From contig DFLF01000012.1 of the NCBI GenBank assembly GCA_002373675.1, positions 4,329 to 68,328 on the forward strand: 64,000 nucleotides of DNA, given 5' to 3'. The position numbers were made by a program, and so were the translations under genes. The notes under the pieces were generated by a model that saw nothing but the letters and a program-made list of their open reading frames with translations, was not told the origin of the DNA and did no database searches. Source of the stretch: Pseudobutyrivibrio sp. UBA3626. GTDB taxonomy: Bacteria > Bacillota > Clostridia > Lachnospirales > Lachnospiraceae. This document shows, one piece after another, positions 34,805 through 43,573 of this stretch (position 1 is the first letter of the stretch; every line of letters starts with the position of its first letter).

Positions 34805-36478
34805 ATGTTAGTATACTTACATGTAAAAAATTTAGCACTTATTGAAGAAGAGGAGATTGAGTTTACAAACGGGCTTAATATCTTATCGGGAGAGACAGGA
34901 GCAGGTAAATCCATAATTCTTGGAGCCCTTAATCTTGCACTTGGAGAGAAGGTTCCTAAGGAAATGCTTCGAGATGAGACTAGAGATGGAATAGTAGAAG
35001 TAACATTTACCATAACGAAAGACGAGCAAAGAGAAGCGCTAGAGAATATGGATATATCCTTTGATGATGAAGTTATACTTTCCCGTAAGATTACAGAAAG
35101 TCGCTCTGTAGCTAAGATTAATGGCGAGATGGTTCCGGCAGACAAGTTAAAAAGTGTGGGCTCACACTTTATTGATATCTATGGTCAAAGCGAGCATCAG
35201 TCCCTGGTGCATAAGAGTAAACACCTAGAGATGCTTGATGAATATGGCAAAGCCGAAATAGGACCAATAAAGGAGGAATTATCCCATGCTTATCATGAAT
35301 ATAAGAAGATTCAGACAGAATATGATAAGGCAATGGAAAGTAATGTTAATCGCGACAGAGACATAGAATTTCTTCGCCATGAGATTGATGAGATAAAAAA
35401 AGCGTCTATTAGCATCGGAGAAGATGAAAGCCTTGAAGAAGAATATAAGAAAATGAATAACGCAAGTAAGATTGTATCTGGTTGCAATGAAGCGTATAAT
35501 AATACTGGAATGGATGATGGGATATCTGACAAAGTTGCTAGGGCTATTAGAAGTCTAAGGAGTATCGAGGAATATGATAGCAAAGCATCTGAACTTGCTA
35601 ATATGCTAGATGATGTTGATAGCATAGTAAGTGATTTTAATAGAGAGATTTCATCATATATGTCAGAGCTTGATTTTGATGAAGCATCCTTTGTTGACAT
35701 AGAGAATCGTCTTGATACCATTAATCTCTTAAAGCAAAAGTATGGACCTACTCTTCAAGATGTTCTTAATTCTCTTGAAGAAAAGGAGAAGAGACTTGAG
35801 CAACTTGAGGATTACGACAGGTATTTGGATAAATTAAATGATGAATTAATAAGTGCAAAGAATATTGTGGATGATATATGCGCAGAATTATCTGATGTAA
35901 GGAAGAAATACTCATATGATTTACTTCCCAAGGTAAGAGAAGCTTTATCAGATCTTAATTTCTTAGATGTGGAATTTGATATGTATTTTACTAAATTGGA
36001 TAATCCCACTTCTAATGGTATAGATGAGGCTGAATTTATAATAAGTACTAATCCAGGAGAGCCTATGAAGCCTCTTAGGAACATAGCATCCGGCGGTGAA
36101 ATGTCTAGAATTATGCTTGCACTTAAAACAGTACTTGTAACTAATGATTCTATTGATACAATGATATTTGATGAGATAGATGCTGGTATAAGCGGAAGAA
36201 CAGCCCAGGCTCTTTCTGAGAAGCTGAGTGTAGTGGCTAAGGGTAAGCAGGTAATATGTATTACACATTTACCACAAGTTGCTGCCATGGCCGATAAGCA
36301 TTTCTTGATTCAGAAAGCTGTAGTTGGAACTAAGACAATTTCTTCAATTCAGGGAATGAATGAAGAGGAGAGAGTAGATGAACTTGCCAGAATGTTATCG
36401 GGAAGTGAAGTTACAGAAGCTGTTCTTATTAATGCAAGAGAAATGATAGATTATGCAAAAAGATACAAGGGTGAGTAG
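34805..36478 (+). CDS. recN: DNA repair protein RecN
   Basis: 557-residue SMC-like ATPase acting early in double-strand break repair. Walker A LSGETGAGKSIILGAL near 31-46, long coiled coil (about 150-370), signature LRNIASGGEMSRIMLALK near 425-440, Walker B TMIFDEIDAGISG near 455. No clear LexA box is seen in the short gap before it. Start ATG 34805 follows AAAGGAGAGG. Confidence 0.96.
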   Translation: MLVYLHVKNLALIEEEEIEFTNGLNILSGETGAGKSIILGALNLALGEKVPKEMLRDETRDGIVEVTFTITKDEQREALENMDISFDDEVILSRKITESRSVAKINGEMVPADKLKSVGSHFIDIYGQSEHQSLVHKSKHLEMLDEYGKAEIGPIKEELSHAYHEYKKIQTEYDKAMESNVNRDRDIEFLRHEIDEIKKASISIGEDESLEEEYKKMNNASKIVSGCNEAYNNTGMDDGISDKVARAIRSLRSIEEYDSKASELANMLDDVDSIVSDFNREISSYMSELDFDEASFVDIENRLDTINLLKQKYGPTLQDVLNSLEEKEKRLEQLEDYDRYLDKLNDELISAKNIVDDICAELSDVRKKYSYDLLPKVREALSDLNFLDVEFDMYFTKLDNPTSNGIDEAEFIISTNPGEPMKPLRNIASGGEMSRIMLALKTVLVTNDSIDTMIFDEIDAGISGRTAQALSEKLSVVAKGKQVICITHLPQVAAMADKHFLIQKAVVGTKTISSIQGMNEEERVDELARMLSGSEVTEAVLINAREMIDYAKRYKGE

Positions 36479-36480
36479 TT

Positions 36481-37635
36481 ATGGGATTCTTTAAGAAAAA
36501 ACTTGACTTAGACAAAACGGAGGTTGATTATGATATTGATTATGCCTCCCTTGAAGCGAAGGCTAACAGGTTTACTGTTATTTGTCTTATTATCACGTAT
36601 TTTATCATGGGACTAATGTGGATTCTCAATTTACTTGGGATTTTTATAGTACAGAAGAGTCTTATGAATTATGGATTCTTCCTGCTTTCTGTTGTGATGC
36701 TTATACTGGTTGCTGTATGCAATCTGGTAGGATATGACAAACCATGGTTAAAATACGTAATACTTACATTTGCTGTCCTTATGACAACTGTGCTAAGTAT
36801 AGCATTAACATACCATATGATTATTGCAAGTGTGCTTCCTCTTATATATGCTATTCAATATTCAGATAAGAAGCTTCTATTCTATACATATGCATTAAGT
36901 GTTATAGGTATTTTCGCTTCTGTAATGGGAGGATACTACCTGGGGCTTTGTGATGCTAATATGGTGCTTCTAACTACTGGTACAATTGAAGAATATGTTG
37001 ATGAAGCGGGGATAGCTCATTTTGGTCCTGTAAATGATAATCCATGGGTTACACTTCCTTTGTTCTATGCATTTCCAAGGTGTATTATACTTCTTGCTCT
37101 TATTCCAGTCTTACTTCATGTGTCAAACGGAATGGCTAAAAGGGAGCTTAAGGGCTTATATCTACAGAGAATGAGTGAGATTGATGATATGACTCAGCTC
37201 TACAATAAGAATAAGTATCTGTCAATGATAAAGGATTATTATCCTAAAGTAGAGAAGGTTGGTGTCATTTTCTGGGATGTTAATGGGCTTAAGGAGACCA
37301 ATGATACATTAGGCCATGTAATGGGTGATAAGCTTATTGCGGCAATTGCCGATTCTATTCGAGGATTTACTAATGACAAATGTAAAGCATATCGTGTTGG
37401 TGGTGATGAATTCATAATGATTTGTGAAGACGAGAATGAGCTGAAGATGAATGAAATCGTCAACGAGTGGAATAAGACAATAGCCGAGAATAATAAGACA
37501 TCGGATATACCTCTTTCTTCAGCAGTTGGATATGCAGCAGGAAAGGGTATAGATATTGGTGCCGTAATTAAGCATGCAGACGATAGGATGTATGCGAATA
37601 AGATTGCCAGTAAGAAACAAAGAAATAAAGAATAG
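36481..37635 (+). CDS. Membrane-bound GGDEF protein (probable diguanylate cyclase)
   Basis: 384 residues. About six transmembrane helices (roughly 30-215) without a separate sensor domain, then a GGDEF domain (about 235-380). The active-site loop is RVGGDEFIMIC near 304-314, with the metal-binding Asp in FWDVNGLKETNDTLGHVMGD, so it should make cyclic-di-GMP. An RxxD inhibitory site is not evident. It starts 2 bases after recN and ends the operon-like run, but is probably functionally separate. Confidence 0.92.
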   Translation: MGFFKKKLDLDKTEVDYDIDYASLEAKANRFTVICLIITYFIMGLMWILNLLGIFIVQKSLMNYGFFLLSVVMLILVAVCNLVGYDKPWLKYVILTFAVLMTTVLSIALTYHMIIASVLPLIYAIQYSDKKLLFYTYALSVIGIFASVMGGYYLGLCDANMVLLTTGTIEEYVDEAGIAHFGPVNDNPWVTLPLFYAFPRCIILLALIPVLLHVSNGMAKRELKGLYLQRMSEIDDMTQLYNKNKYLSMIKDYYPKVEKVGVIFWDVNGLKETNDTLGHVMGDKLIAAIADSIRGFTNDKCKAYRVGGDEFIMICEDENELKMNEIVNEWNKTIAENNKTSDIPLSSAVGYAAGKGIDIGAVIKHADDRMYANKIASKKQRNKE

Positions 37636-37650
37636 ACTAGAATATAAGTA

Positions 37651-37683
37651 AAATACCCCTTGCCCGTGGCAAGGGGTATTTTT
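37651..37683. terminator. Bidirectional terminator between the GGDEF gene and the DUF5688 gene
   Basis: AAATACCCCTTGCC (37651-37664), loop CGT, GGCAAGGGGTATTT (37668-37681), with T's on the right and A's on the left. It lies between two convergent genes, 15 bases after one stop and 5 bases after the other, and can serve both. Confidence 0.92.
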
Positions 37684-37688
37684 GCTTC

Positions 37689-38588
37689 TTAGTATGTTAT
37701 TGCATCGTCTTTTCTTGAATAATAATACACGTGGTCAGATAGAATATCCTCTGTTGAAAGATCGGAAGAATTTACTTCTTTGACCAGCTCTGACAAGTAT
37801 TCTTTGTCGTATTCCATATTATTAGGAAGTAGCAGTACTTCATGTACGCTACTTGGAATAATATATAAGTCGCTTCCAAGATTTTTGGCAAATCCTTCGA
37901 GTAAATTCTTATAAAGAATACAACAGGCTCCATACAGCTTAATCTTGTTAGTAAGTACGTACATTGCGCTTTCTTCCGGCATAGAATCCAAATCAAGATT
38001 AATAGTAGGATTATCCATCATAATTTCCTTTACAATATCTGTTAGATTCTTTATTTCAGATTCTAGAAGCCGTGGTGTGTTATTAGATGCCACATTGAAC
38101 AAATCATCACATGTTACGCCCCAGTGATTCATGTGGGAGTTCCTTATAAGAATAGAACTTGTCTCTGATCTGCTTGAAGATAGCAGGCAGTAGAATACAA
38201 TTGCAAGGTCAAGATATACGATATGTGGTACATCTCTGAGTAGTTCTTTGTTCTTCCCATAGTTAATTAGCTTATAAGAAATATTAGGCTTACATTTCTC
38301 ATAATCTGTAAATACAGTTATATCGAAGTCTTCTTCTAATGCAAATCTTTGATATTGAGTAATGATTTGCTTTGCAAGATATTCGATATCAAATCCCTTC
38401 TTATATTCATCATAATAATAATCGAGATAAATAGTAGGGGAAATGTTACAGAGCCCATTATTAATAATAAGCCCATGAAGAACAACACCATTATTTTTGT
38501 CTACCGGCTTTATTAAAGTCTGGTGTCCTTCTAGTAGATTTTTGTTGATTGAATCAACGATTTCTTTTTCAAATTTTTGATATGTCAT
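37689..38588 (-). CDS. DUF5688-like protein of unknown function
   Basis: 299 residues, cytoplasmic, no signal peptide or membrane span. Pattern resembles the DUF5688 proteins frequent in Lachnospiraceae, with a C-terminal region MYVLTNKIKLYGACCILYKNL ... SDLYIIPSSVHEVLLLP that is the best-conserved part. I chose ATG 38588, eight codons of spacing being right for the TGGAGG (read on the minus strand) at 38594-38599; an upstream ATG at 38600 overlaps that site. That site sits in the loop of a 12-bp hairpin whose arm holds the start codon. Function is unknown; the family name is from memory of the motif. Confidence 0.75.
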   Translation of the reverse strand: MTYQKFEKEIVDSINKNLLEGHQTLIKPVDKNNGVVLHGLIINNGLCNISPTIYLDYYYDEYKKGFDIEYLAKQIITQYQRFALEEDFDITVFTDYEKCKPNISYKLINYGKNKELLRDVPHIVYLDLAIVFYCLLSSSRSETSSILIRNSHMNHWGVTCDDLFNVASNNTPRLLESEIKNLTDIVKEIMMDNPTINLDLDSMPEESAMYVLTNKIKLYGACCILYKNLLEGFAKNLGSDLYIIPSSVHEVLLLPNNMEYDKEYLSELVKEVNSSDLSTEDILSDHVYYYSRKDDAITY

Positions 38589-38611
38589 AAATACCTCCAT
38601 ATTTATGACAT
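38582..38611 (-). promoter_or_regulatory. Perfect inverted repeat presenting the Shine-Dalgarno of the DUF5688 gene
   Basis: On the plus strand ATGTCATAAATA (38582-38593), loop CCTCCA, TATTTATGACAT (38600-38611): a 12-bp perfect stem with a 6-base loop. In the mRNA the loop is UGGAGG, the ribosome site, and the start codon AUG is inside the 3' arm. It could be a translation switch, or a DNA operator. Confidence 0.8.
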
Positions 38612-38645
38612 GGTAGAAGTGGAATAAGATACATTAAAGTATCTA

Positions 38646-38718
38646 AGCTCCAAGTCGGACTTGAACCGATGACCCCTTCATTACGAGTGAAGTGCTCTAC
38701 CAACTGAGCTATTGGAGC
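38646..38718 (-). tRNA. tRNA-Thr (anticodon CGT)
   Basis: Reads on the minus strand GCTCCAATAGCTCAGTTGG... with acceptor GCTCCAA/TTGGAGC, anticodon stem CTTCA/TGAAG around loop CTCGTAA (anticodon CGT, reads ACG), and T arm with GGTTCAAGTCC. 73 bases, discriminator T on this reading, CCA not encoded. A promoter lies 24 bases before it. Confidence 0.94.
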
Positions 38719-38741
38719 AAACGAATAATCGTGCAATACAA

Positions 38742-38770
38742 AGTATAACAAATAATGATTCTATAATCAA
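38742..38770 (-). promoter_or_regulatory. Promoter of tRNA-Thr
   Basis: On the minus strand TTGATT (38770-38765), 17-bp spacer, TATACT (38747-38742). No terminator is visible between the tRNA and the DUF5688 gene, so they may share a transcript. Confidence 0.65.
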
Positions 38771-38803
38771 ACAAAGAAATAAACTTTTTGATATTAATGA
38801 ATA

Positions 38804-39619
38804 CTACTTATTCATGGCATCTTCAATAATCTTATAAGCCTCTGCAGCATCTGCTGAAGTTGCCTGTCTTACGCCTTCTAGTGGATAAGGAATTCCAAGA
38901 CTTTCATACTTATGTACTCCTAAGGTATGATAAGGAAGAACTTCAACTTTTTCTATACATTTATATTTAGATAGATGTGTGCCTAATAATTCTAGAGATT
39001 CTCTATCATCTGTTATTCCTGGAACCAAGACATGACGAATCCATACTGATTTGTTATTCTTTTCAAGATATTCAAGGAATGCAAGTATATTGCTATTGTC
39101 GTGTAATGTAAGACTCTTATGTTTCTTTGCATCAATATGTTTGATATCAAGCATTATAAGGTCTGTAACATTAAGAAGTTTATCTGTCTTATCCATTGAG
39201 TCTTTTTTTTCAGGATTAAAGCATATTCCTGATGTATCAAGGCAAGTATGAATACCGTTATTGTGTGCAAGTGTAAAAAGTTCTGTAACAAATTCTGCCT
39301 GAAGCATTGCTTCGCCGCCTGTTACAGTTATTCCACCAGATGAATAGAATTCTTTGTTGCGAAGGACTTTATCTAGAACATCTTCTGCTGTTAAAGTAAG
39401 ATTACTCCAATCGCATACTCCTGTGGGAGTAGCATCTTGATTCTGGGAATCTAAAATATAAGAGTTATCTAAATTATGCCATGGTATGTACCAGGTGTCT
39501 GGATTGTGACAGTATTTACATCTCATTATACAGCCCTGCAAGAATACTACATATCTTATACCAGGGCCATCCACTGTCCCGAATGATTCGAGAGAGTGGA
39601 TATAACCTAGTGTACTCAT
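38804..39619 (-). CDS. pflA: Pyruvate formate-lyase activating enzyme
   Basis: 271-residue radical-SAM enzyme that puts the glycyl radical on PflB. The 4Fe-4S cluster cysteines are Cys30, Cys34 and Cys37 (GCIMRCKYCHNP); the GGE motif is in SSGGITVTGGEAMLQ near 105. Slightly longer than the E. coli protein (246), with an insert after the cluster near residues 45-62. Directly downstream of pflB (41 bp). Confidence 0.96.
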   Translation of the reverse strand: MSTLGYIHSLESFGTVDGPGIRYVVFLQGCIMRCKYCHNPDTWYIPWHNLDNSYILDSQNQDATPTGVCDWSNLTLTAEDVLDKVLRNKEFYSSGGITVTGGEAMLQAEFVTELFTLAHNNGIHTCLDTSGICFNPEKKDSMDKTDKLLNVTDLIMLDIKHIDAKKHKSLTLHDNSNILAFLEYLEKNNKSVWIRHVLVPGITDDRESLELLGTHLSKYKCIEKVEVLPYHTLGVHKYESLGIPYPLEGVRQATSADAAEAYKIIEDAMNK

Positions 39620-39660
39620 ATTAATTCCTTTCGAGTGTCAATCTATAGTTGATTTACAAT

Positions 39661-41901
39661 CTACATTCTCTCGTGGAAAGTACGAGAGATAACTTCGTCT
39701 TGTTGTTCCTTCGTAAGCTTAATAAAGTTAACAGCATAGCCTGATACTCTGATTGTTAGTTGTGGATATTTCTCTGGATGCTTCTGTGCATCTAGAAGAG
39801 TCTCTCTGTTGAATACATTTACATTTAAGTGGTGTCCACCCTTTGATACATATCCGTCAAGCATGCCAACCAGATTGTTTACTCTATCCTCATCATCTTT
39901 ACCAAGTGCATCAGGAACAATTGAAAATGTATTAGAGATACCATCCTGGCTGTCTTCGTATGGAAGCTTTGCAACAGAAGCAAGACTTGCAATAGCACCA
40001 TTAATATCACGACCATGCATTGGATTGGCACCTGGTGCAAATGGCTCTCCTGCTTTACGTCCGTCAGGAGTAGCACCAGTATTCTTCCCATACATAACAT
40101 TAGATGTAATTGTAAGGATAGAAGTAGTCTGTACACCATCTCTATAAGTATGTTGCCCACGAATGTCTGTTATGAACATATGTAGAACTTCTTTTGCAAT
40201 ATCATCGACTCTGTCATCATCATTTCCGAATTTTGGGAAATCACCTTCGATTTCGAAGTCGACGGCAACACCATTCTCATCTCTGATAGGCTTAACTTTG
40301 GCGTATTTTATAGCAGAAAGGGAGTCAGCAACAACACTCATTCCGGCAATACCTGTTGCAAACCATCTCTTTACATATTTATCATGTAATGCCATTTGGA
40401 GACGCTCGTATGAGTATTTATCGTGCATATAATGAATTACATTTAACGCATTAATATATACTCCTGATAACCATTTCATCATATCAGCATAGCGTTCCAT
40501 TACTTCGTCGTAATCAAGATATTCTGAAGTAATAGGTCTGAATTTTGGGCCAACCTGTTTCTTGGATATCTCGTCAATACCGCCATTAATAGCATAAAGC
40601 AGGCACTTTGCAAGATTGGCTCTGGCTCCAAAGAATTGCATTTCCTTACCTACACGCATTGAAGATACACAGCATGCAATGGCATAATCGTCGCCATGCT
40701 TAAGTCTCATCATATGGTCATTCTCGTATTGAATAGCAGAGTGCTTAATAGACATCTTGGCGCAGAATCTCTTGAAGTTATCAGGCATTTTCCTTGACCA
40801 GAGAACTGTAAGATTAGGCTCTGGTGCAGTTCCGATGTTATTAAGTGTCTGTAAGTATCTAAAGCTCATTTTCGTAACGAGAGGACGACCATCAACGCCC
40901 ATACCGGCAATTGATTCTGTAACCCATGTTGGGTCACCGGCAAATATACTATTATACTCCGGTGTACGAGCGAATTTTACAAGACGAAGTTTCATAATGA
41001 ACTGGTCAATGATTTCCTGAACTTCTTTCTCAGTTAATGTTCCTTCATCAAGATCACGCTGTGCATATATGTCGAGGAAAGTAGAAGTTCTACCAAGACT
41101 CATGGCAGCGCCGTTTTGCTCTTTAACAGCAGCAAGATATGCAAAGTAGAGAGCCTGTGTTGCTTCAATTAAGTTAGTGGCGGGCTTTGTTATATCTTTT
41201 CCATAGATTCTTCCAAGTTCTGCAAGAAGCTCAAGTGCTCTAATCTGCTCTGATAATTCTTCACGCTCTCTAATTACGTCCTCGTACATAATTGTTCGTG
41301 TGCCGGATTTTTCTGCCTTCTTGAATTCAATCAGCTTGTCAGTTCCATATAAGGCAACTCTTCTGTAGTCACCAATAATACGACCTCTTCCGTATGCATC
41401 AGGAAGTCCTGTAATTATATGATTAGAACGGCATGCTCTCATTTCAGGAGTATATACATCGAATACACCGGCATTATGTGTTTTCCTATGAATTGTAAAT
41501 GTTTCTGCAACATCAGGGTCAATTTCATAGCCATTATCACTTAATGCTTTAGTTGCCATTCTGATTCCACCATAAGGTTGTAAACTTCTTTTAAATGGTT
41601 TATCAGTCTGGAAACCAACAATTTTCTCCTTGTCTTTATCCAAATATCCCGGACCGTGAGAAGTGATAGTAGATATAATCTTGGTATCCATATCAAGTAC
41701 ACCGCCATTTTCCCTTTCCTTCTTAGATAAGTCCATTACCTGATCCCATAAGTCAAGGGTATCCTGTGTAGGTCCTTCAAGGAAAGATTCATCACCTTCA
41801 TATACTGTATAGTTTTTTCTTATGAAGTCCCTTACGCTTACTTTTCTAGTCCATTCATCTCCAACAAATCCTCTCCATGGATCATTTGTATTTTTTGCCA
41901 T
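39661..41901 (-). CDS. pflB: Pyruvate formate-lyase
   Basis: 746-residue glycyl-radical enzyme converting pyruvate and CoA to acetyl-CoA and formate. Active-site cysteine pair in AIACCVSSMRVGKEM near residue 409; glycyl radical site RVSGYAVNF near 720 close to the C-terminus; ends VISRTFHERM. Usual length (about 740-760). Start ATG 41901 follows AAGGAGGATTGTA. Expression appears controlled by a ZTP riboswitch with an intrinsic terminator in the leader, tying formate production to purine and folate one-carbon demand. Confidence 0.98.
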   Translation of the reverse strand: MAKNTNDPWRGFVGDEWTRKVSVRDFIRKNYTVYEGDESFLEGPTQDTLDLWDQVMDLSKKERENGGVLDMDTKIISTITSHGPGYLDKDKEKIVGFQTDKPFKRSLQPYGGIRMATKALSDNGYEIDPDVAETFTIHRKTHNAGVFDVYTPEMRACRSNHIITGLPDAYGRGRIIGDYRRVALYGTDKLIEFKKAEKSGTRTIMYEDVIREREELSEQIRALELLAELGRIYGKDITKPATNLIEATQALYFAYLAAVKEQNGAAMSLGRTSTFLDIYAQRDLDEGTLTEKEVQEIIDQFIMKLRLVKFARTPEYNSIFAGDPTWVTESIAGMGVDGRPLVTKMSFRYLQTLNNIGTAPEPNLTVLWSRKMPDNFKRFCAKMSIKHSAIQYENDHMMRLKHGDDYAIACCVSSMRVGKEMQFFGARANLAKCLLYAINGGIDEISKKQVGPKFRPITSEYLDYDEVMERYADMMKWLSGVYINALNVIHYMHDKYSYERLQMALHDKYVKRWFATGIAGMSVVADSLSAIKYAKVKPIRDENGVAVDFEIEGDFPKFGNDDDRVDDIAKEVLHMFITDIRGQHTYRDGVQTTSILTITSNVMYGKNTGATPDGRKAGEPFAPGANPMHGRDINGAIASLASVAKLPYEDSQDGISNTFSIVPDALGKDDEDRVNNLVGMLDGYVSKGGHHLNVNVFNRETLLDAQKHPEKYPQLTIRVSGYAVNFIKLTKEQQDEVISRTFHERM

Positions 41902-41984
41902 TACAATCCTCCTTATTGTTTACTGGTGTGATTAAAAATTTCTCAATATAGATGATTGCCTAAGTTATATATGTCTATATAAAT

Positions 41985-42018
41985 AAAAAACGCCTGGGCA
42001 ACATCTCTGCCCAGACGG
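41985..42018 (-). terminator. Terminator (expression platform) of the pflB riboswitch
   Basis: On the minus strand CGTCTGGGCA pairs with TGCCCAGGCG (41991-42000 and 42008-42017) with one G-U pair, followed by TTTTTT (41990-41985). The 5' arm is part of the riboswitch core, so terminator and aptamer are mutually exclusive. Confidence 0.88.
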
Positions 42019-42076
42019 TCGGCTTCATATCTGTTATACTCCCTGTGGTTAACTCCACTTCCGTCAGTCATATAAC
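42008..42076 (-). promoter_or_regulatory. ZTP (pfl-motif) riboswitch in the pflB leader
   Basis: Read 5' to 3' on the minus strand: P1 GUUAUA (42076-42071) pairs with UAUAAC (42038-42033); between them GACUGACGG, a GUGG/CCAC stem and AGGGAG. After a linker comes GCCGACCG followed by UCUGGGCA (42023-42008). This order (ACUG..CG, GUGG stem, GGGAG, then GCCG..CUGGGCA pseudoknot half) is the ZTP riboswitch consensus. Binding of ZTP/AICAR phosphates should free the terminator and turn the gene on. Recognised by eye; a covariance-model search would settle it. Confidence 0.85.
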
Positions 42077-42082
42077 ATCTGT

Positions 42083-42111
42083 ATTATAGTATGGATTATG
42101 ATTTTTAACAA
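42083..42111 (-). promoter_or_regulatory. pflB promoter
   Basis: On the minus strand TTGTTA (42111-42106), 17-bp spacer, TATAAT (42088-42083). Start is expected near 42076, the first base of the aptamer. Together with the divergent promoter at 42139 it fills the 300-base gap between pflB and the surface-polymer cluster. Confidence 0.8.
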
Positions 42112-42138
42112 GTTTTTTTCTATGAACAATGTGTGTTT

Positions 42139-42167
42139 TTGCAATAATACATGTCAAATGCTATAAT
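42139..42167 (+). promoter_or_regulatory. Promoter of the surface-polymer cluster (first unit)
   Basis: TTGCAA (42139-42144), 17-bp spacer, TATAAT (42162-42167). The -10 box is inside the 19-bp palindrome that follows. Confidence 0.8.
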
Positions 42168-42203
42168 ACTTGAGTATTGCGAAACAATACTCAAGTATTA
42201 TAG
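42161..42203. promoter_or_regulatory. 19-bp perfect inverted repeat with two AATACTnnAGTATT operators
   Basis: The sequence 42161-42179 is perfectly complementary to 42185-42203 with a 5-base loop. Each arm holds one copy of the palindrome AATACTnnAGTATT (42165-42178 and 42186-42199). It covers the -10 box and start of transcription, an ideal place for a repressor. The same 14-bp palindrome occurs at two later promoters of the cluster (43964-43977 and 50692-50705). Confidence 0.85.
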
Positions 42204-42211
42204 GTGTGTAT

Positions 42212-43573
42212 ATGTTGGAAATGGATAGAAATTATTTAAAACTAATATATAGATTTGTCTGTAAAATTATTCTTACTGTTGTTATTATTTTATTTTTTGC
42301 ATTAGTATGGACCTTTAGTTTAGATGAGTTACGATTTCAAGCAGGCATCTGGGAAGAAAAATGGATAATGTATGCCTTATATGGAGTTGTTGTTGCCATA
42401 TGTATTAAAGCCTTCGATGGATACATGATAGGTGTTAATAGAATATCAACATCTATTCTGTCTCAGACTTTAGGTTTAATACTTGCTAATAGCATTGAAT
42501 TGTTAATACTTATTCTAATAATTGGTTCTAATAGATTTGTTGAGACCATTGTAATAAACCTTTTAAAAGTTCTAGGGCTTCAGATTGTATTTGCATTCTT
42601 ATTTACCTGGCTTACAGGTTTCATATATAGAATTAAATTTCCACCTCATAGAATACTAATGGTTTATGGAGATTATGATAATAATCTTGGCGCCAAAATG
42701 TGTTCTCGTGATGATAGATATAGTATTGTATCAGAAATGCATTATAGTGAGGGGCTTGACAATATAAAAGAGGAAATGAATAAAGTGGATGCTATTTTAA
42801 TTAATGATATTCCATCAGAGATGCGTAACCTGATTCTTAAAATGTGTTTTTATGCTGATAAACGGGTGTATTATACTCCAAAACTAGGGGACATATTTGT
42901 AAGAGGTTCTGAAGAACTTAGAGTATTTGACACCCCTATATGTTTTTGCCGTAATATAGGCCTCGACATTGGACAACGAATTATTAAGAGATTAGGGGAT
43001 GTTATAGTATCAATAATTGGAATAATTATTACGTCTCCAATAATGTTGGTTGTTGCTATATTAATAAAAACGTATGATCATGGAAGTGTTATATATAAAC
43101 AAGATAGATGTACTGTTAATGGGAAAATATTTGAAATTATAAAATTTAGAACTATGCGAGAGGATGCTGAAAAGGAAGGGAGAGCGCAACTTGCGACAAT
43201 GGATGATTATAGAATAACTCCTGTTGGAAGATTTCTACGAAAAACTAGAATAGATGAACTTCCTCAATTCTTCAATGTATTGAAAGGTGATATGAGTATT
43301 GTAGGACCAAGACCAGAACGACCGGAAATAATACAAAAGTATCTGGAAGATATACCGGAGTTTGATTACCGGATGAAAGTCAAAGCAGGAATAACTGGCT
43401 ATGCTCAAGTATATGGGAAGTACAACACAACTGATTTGGACAAATTAAAATTTGATCTAATGTATATACAGAAGTGTTCAATACTATTAGATATACAGCT
43501 TATGCTTTTAACCATAAAAGTAATATTCATTAAGGATGCTGCTGATGGGATTGAACCTCCTCAAAGTCCTTAA
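42212..43573 (+). CDS. Polyprenyl-phosphate sugar-1-phosphate transferase
   Basis: 453 residues. Four to five N-terminal hydrophobic segments (about 10-140), a middle soluble region, then another membrane helix and the bacterial sugar transferase domain (about 270-450) with KRLGDVIVSIIGIIITSPIM, FEIIKFRTMREDAEKEG, RKTRIDELPQFFNVLKGDMSIVGPRPERPE and KAGITGYAQVYGKYNT. Such enzymes attach the first sugar phosphate to undecaprenyl phosphate. The start is taken at ATG 42212 after AGGTG; ATG 42221 is possible, and a frame back to 42170 runs into the operator. Its last 44 bases overlap the convergent XRE gene. Confidence 0.94.
   Translation: MLEMDRNYLKLIYRFVCKIILTVVIILFFALVWTFSLDELRFQAGIWEEKWIMYALYGVVVAICIKAFDGYMIGVNRISTSILSQTLGLILANSIELLILILIIGSNRFVETIVINLLKVLGLQIVFAFLFTWLTGFIYRIKFPPHRILMVYGDYDNNLGAKMCSRDDRYSIVSEMHYSEGLDNIKEEMNKVDAILINDIPSEMRNLILKMCFYADKRVYYTPKLGDIFVRGSEELRVFDTPICFCRNIGLDIGQRIIKRLGDVIVSIIGIIITSPIMLVVAILIKTYDHGSVIYKQDRCTVNGKIFEIIKFRTMREDAEKEGRAQLATMDDYRITPVGRFLRKTRIDELPQFFNVLKGDMSIVGPRPERPEIIQKYLEDIPEFDYRMKVKAGITGYAQVYGKYNTTDLDKLKFDLMYIQKCSILLDIQLMLLTIKVIFIKDAADGIEPPQSP

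Noticed and set aside
38569..38751. Minus-strand frame with IAQLVEHFTRNEGVIGSSP
   Set aside because: Translation of tRNA-Thr; same artefact.
42161..42203. 19-bp inverted repeat considered as a transcription terminator
   Set aside because: No T-run, it overlaps a -10 box, and the half-motif recurs at two other promoters, which fits an operator better.
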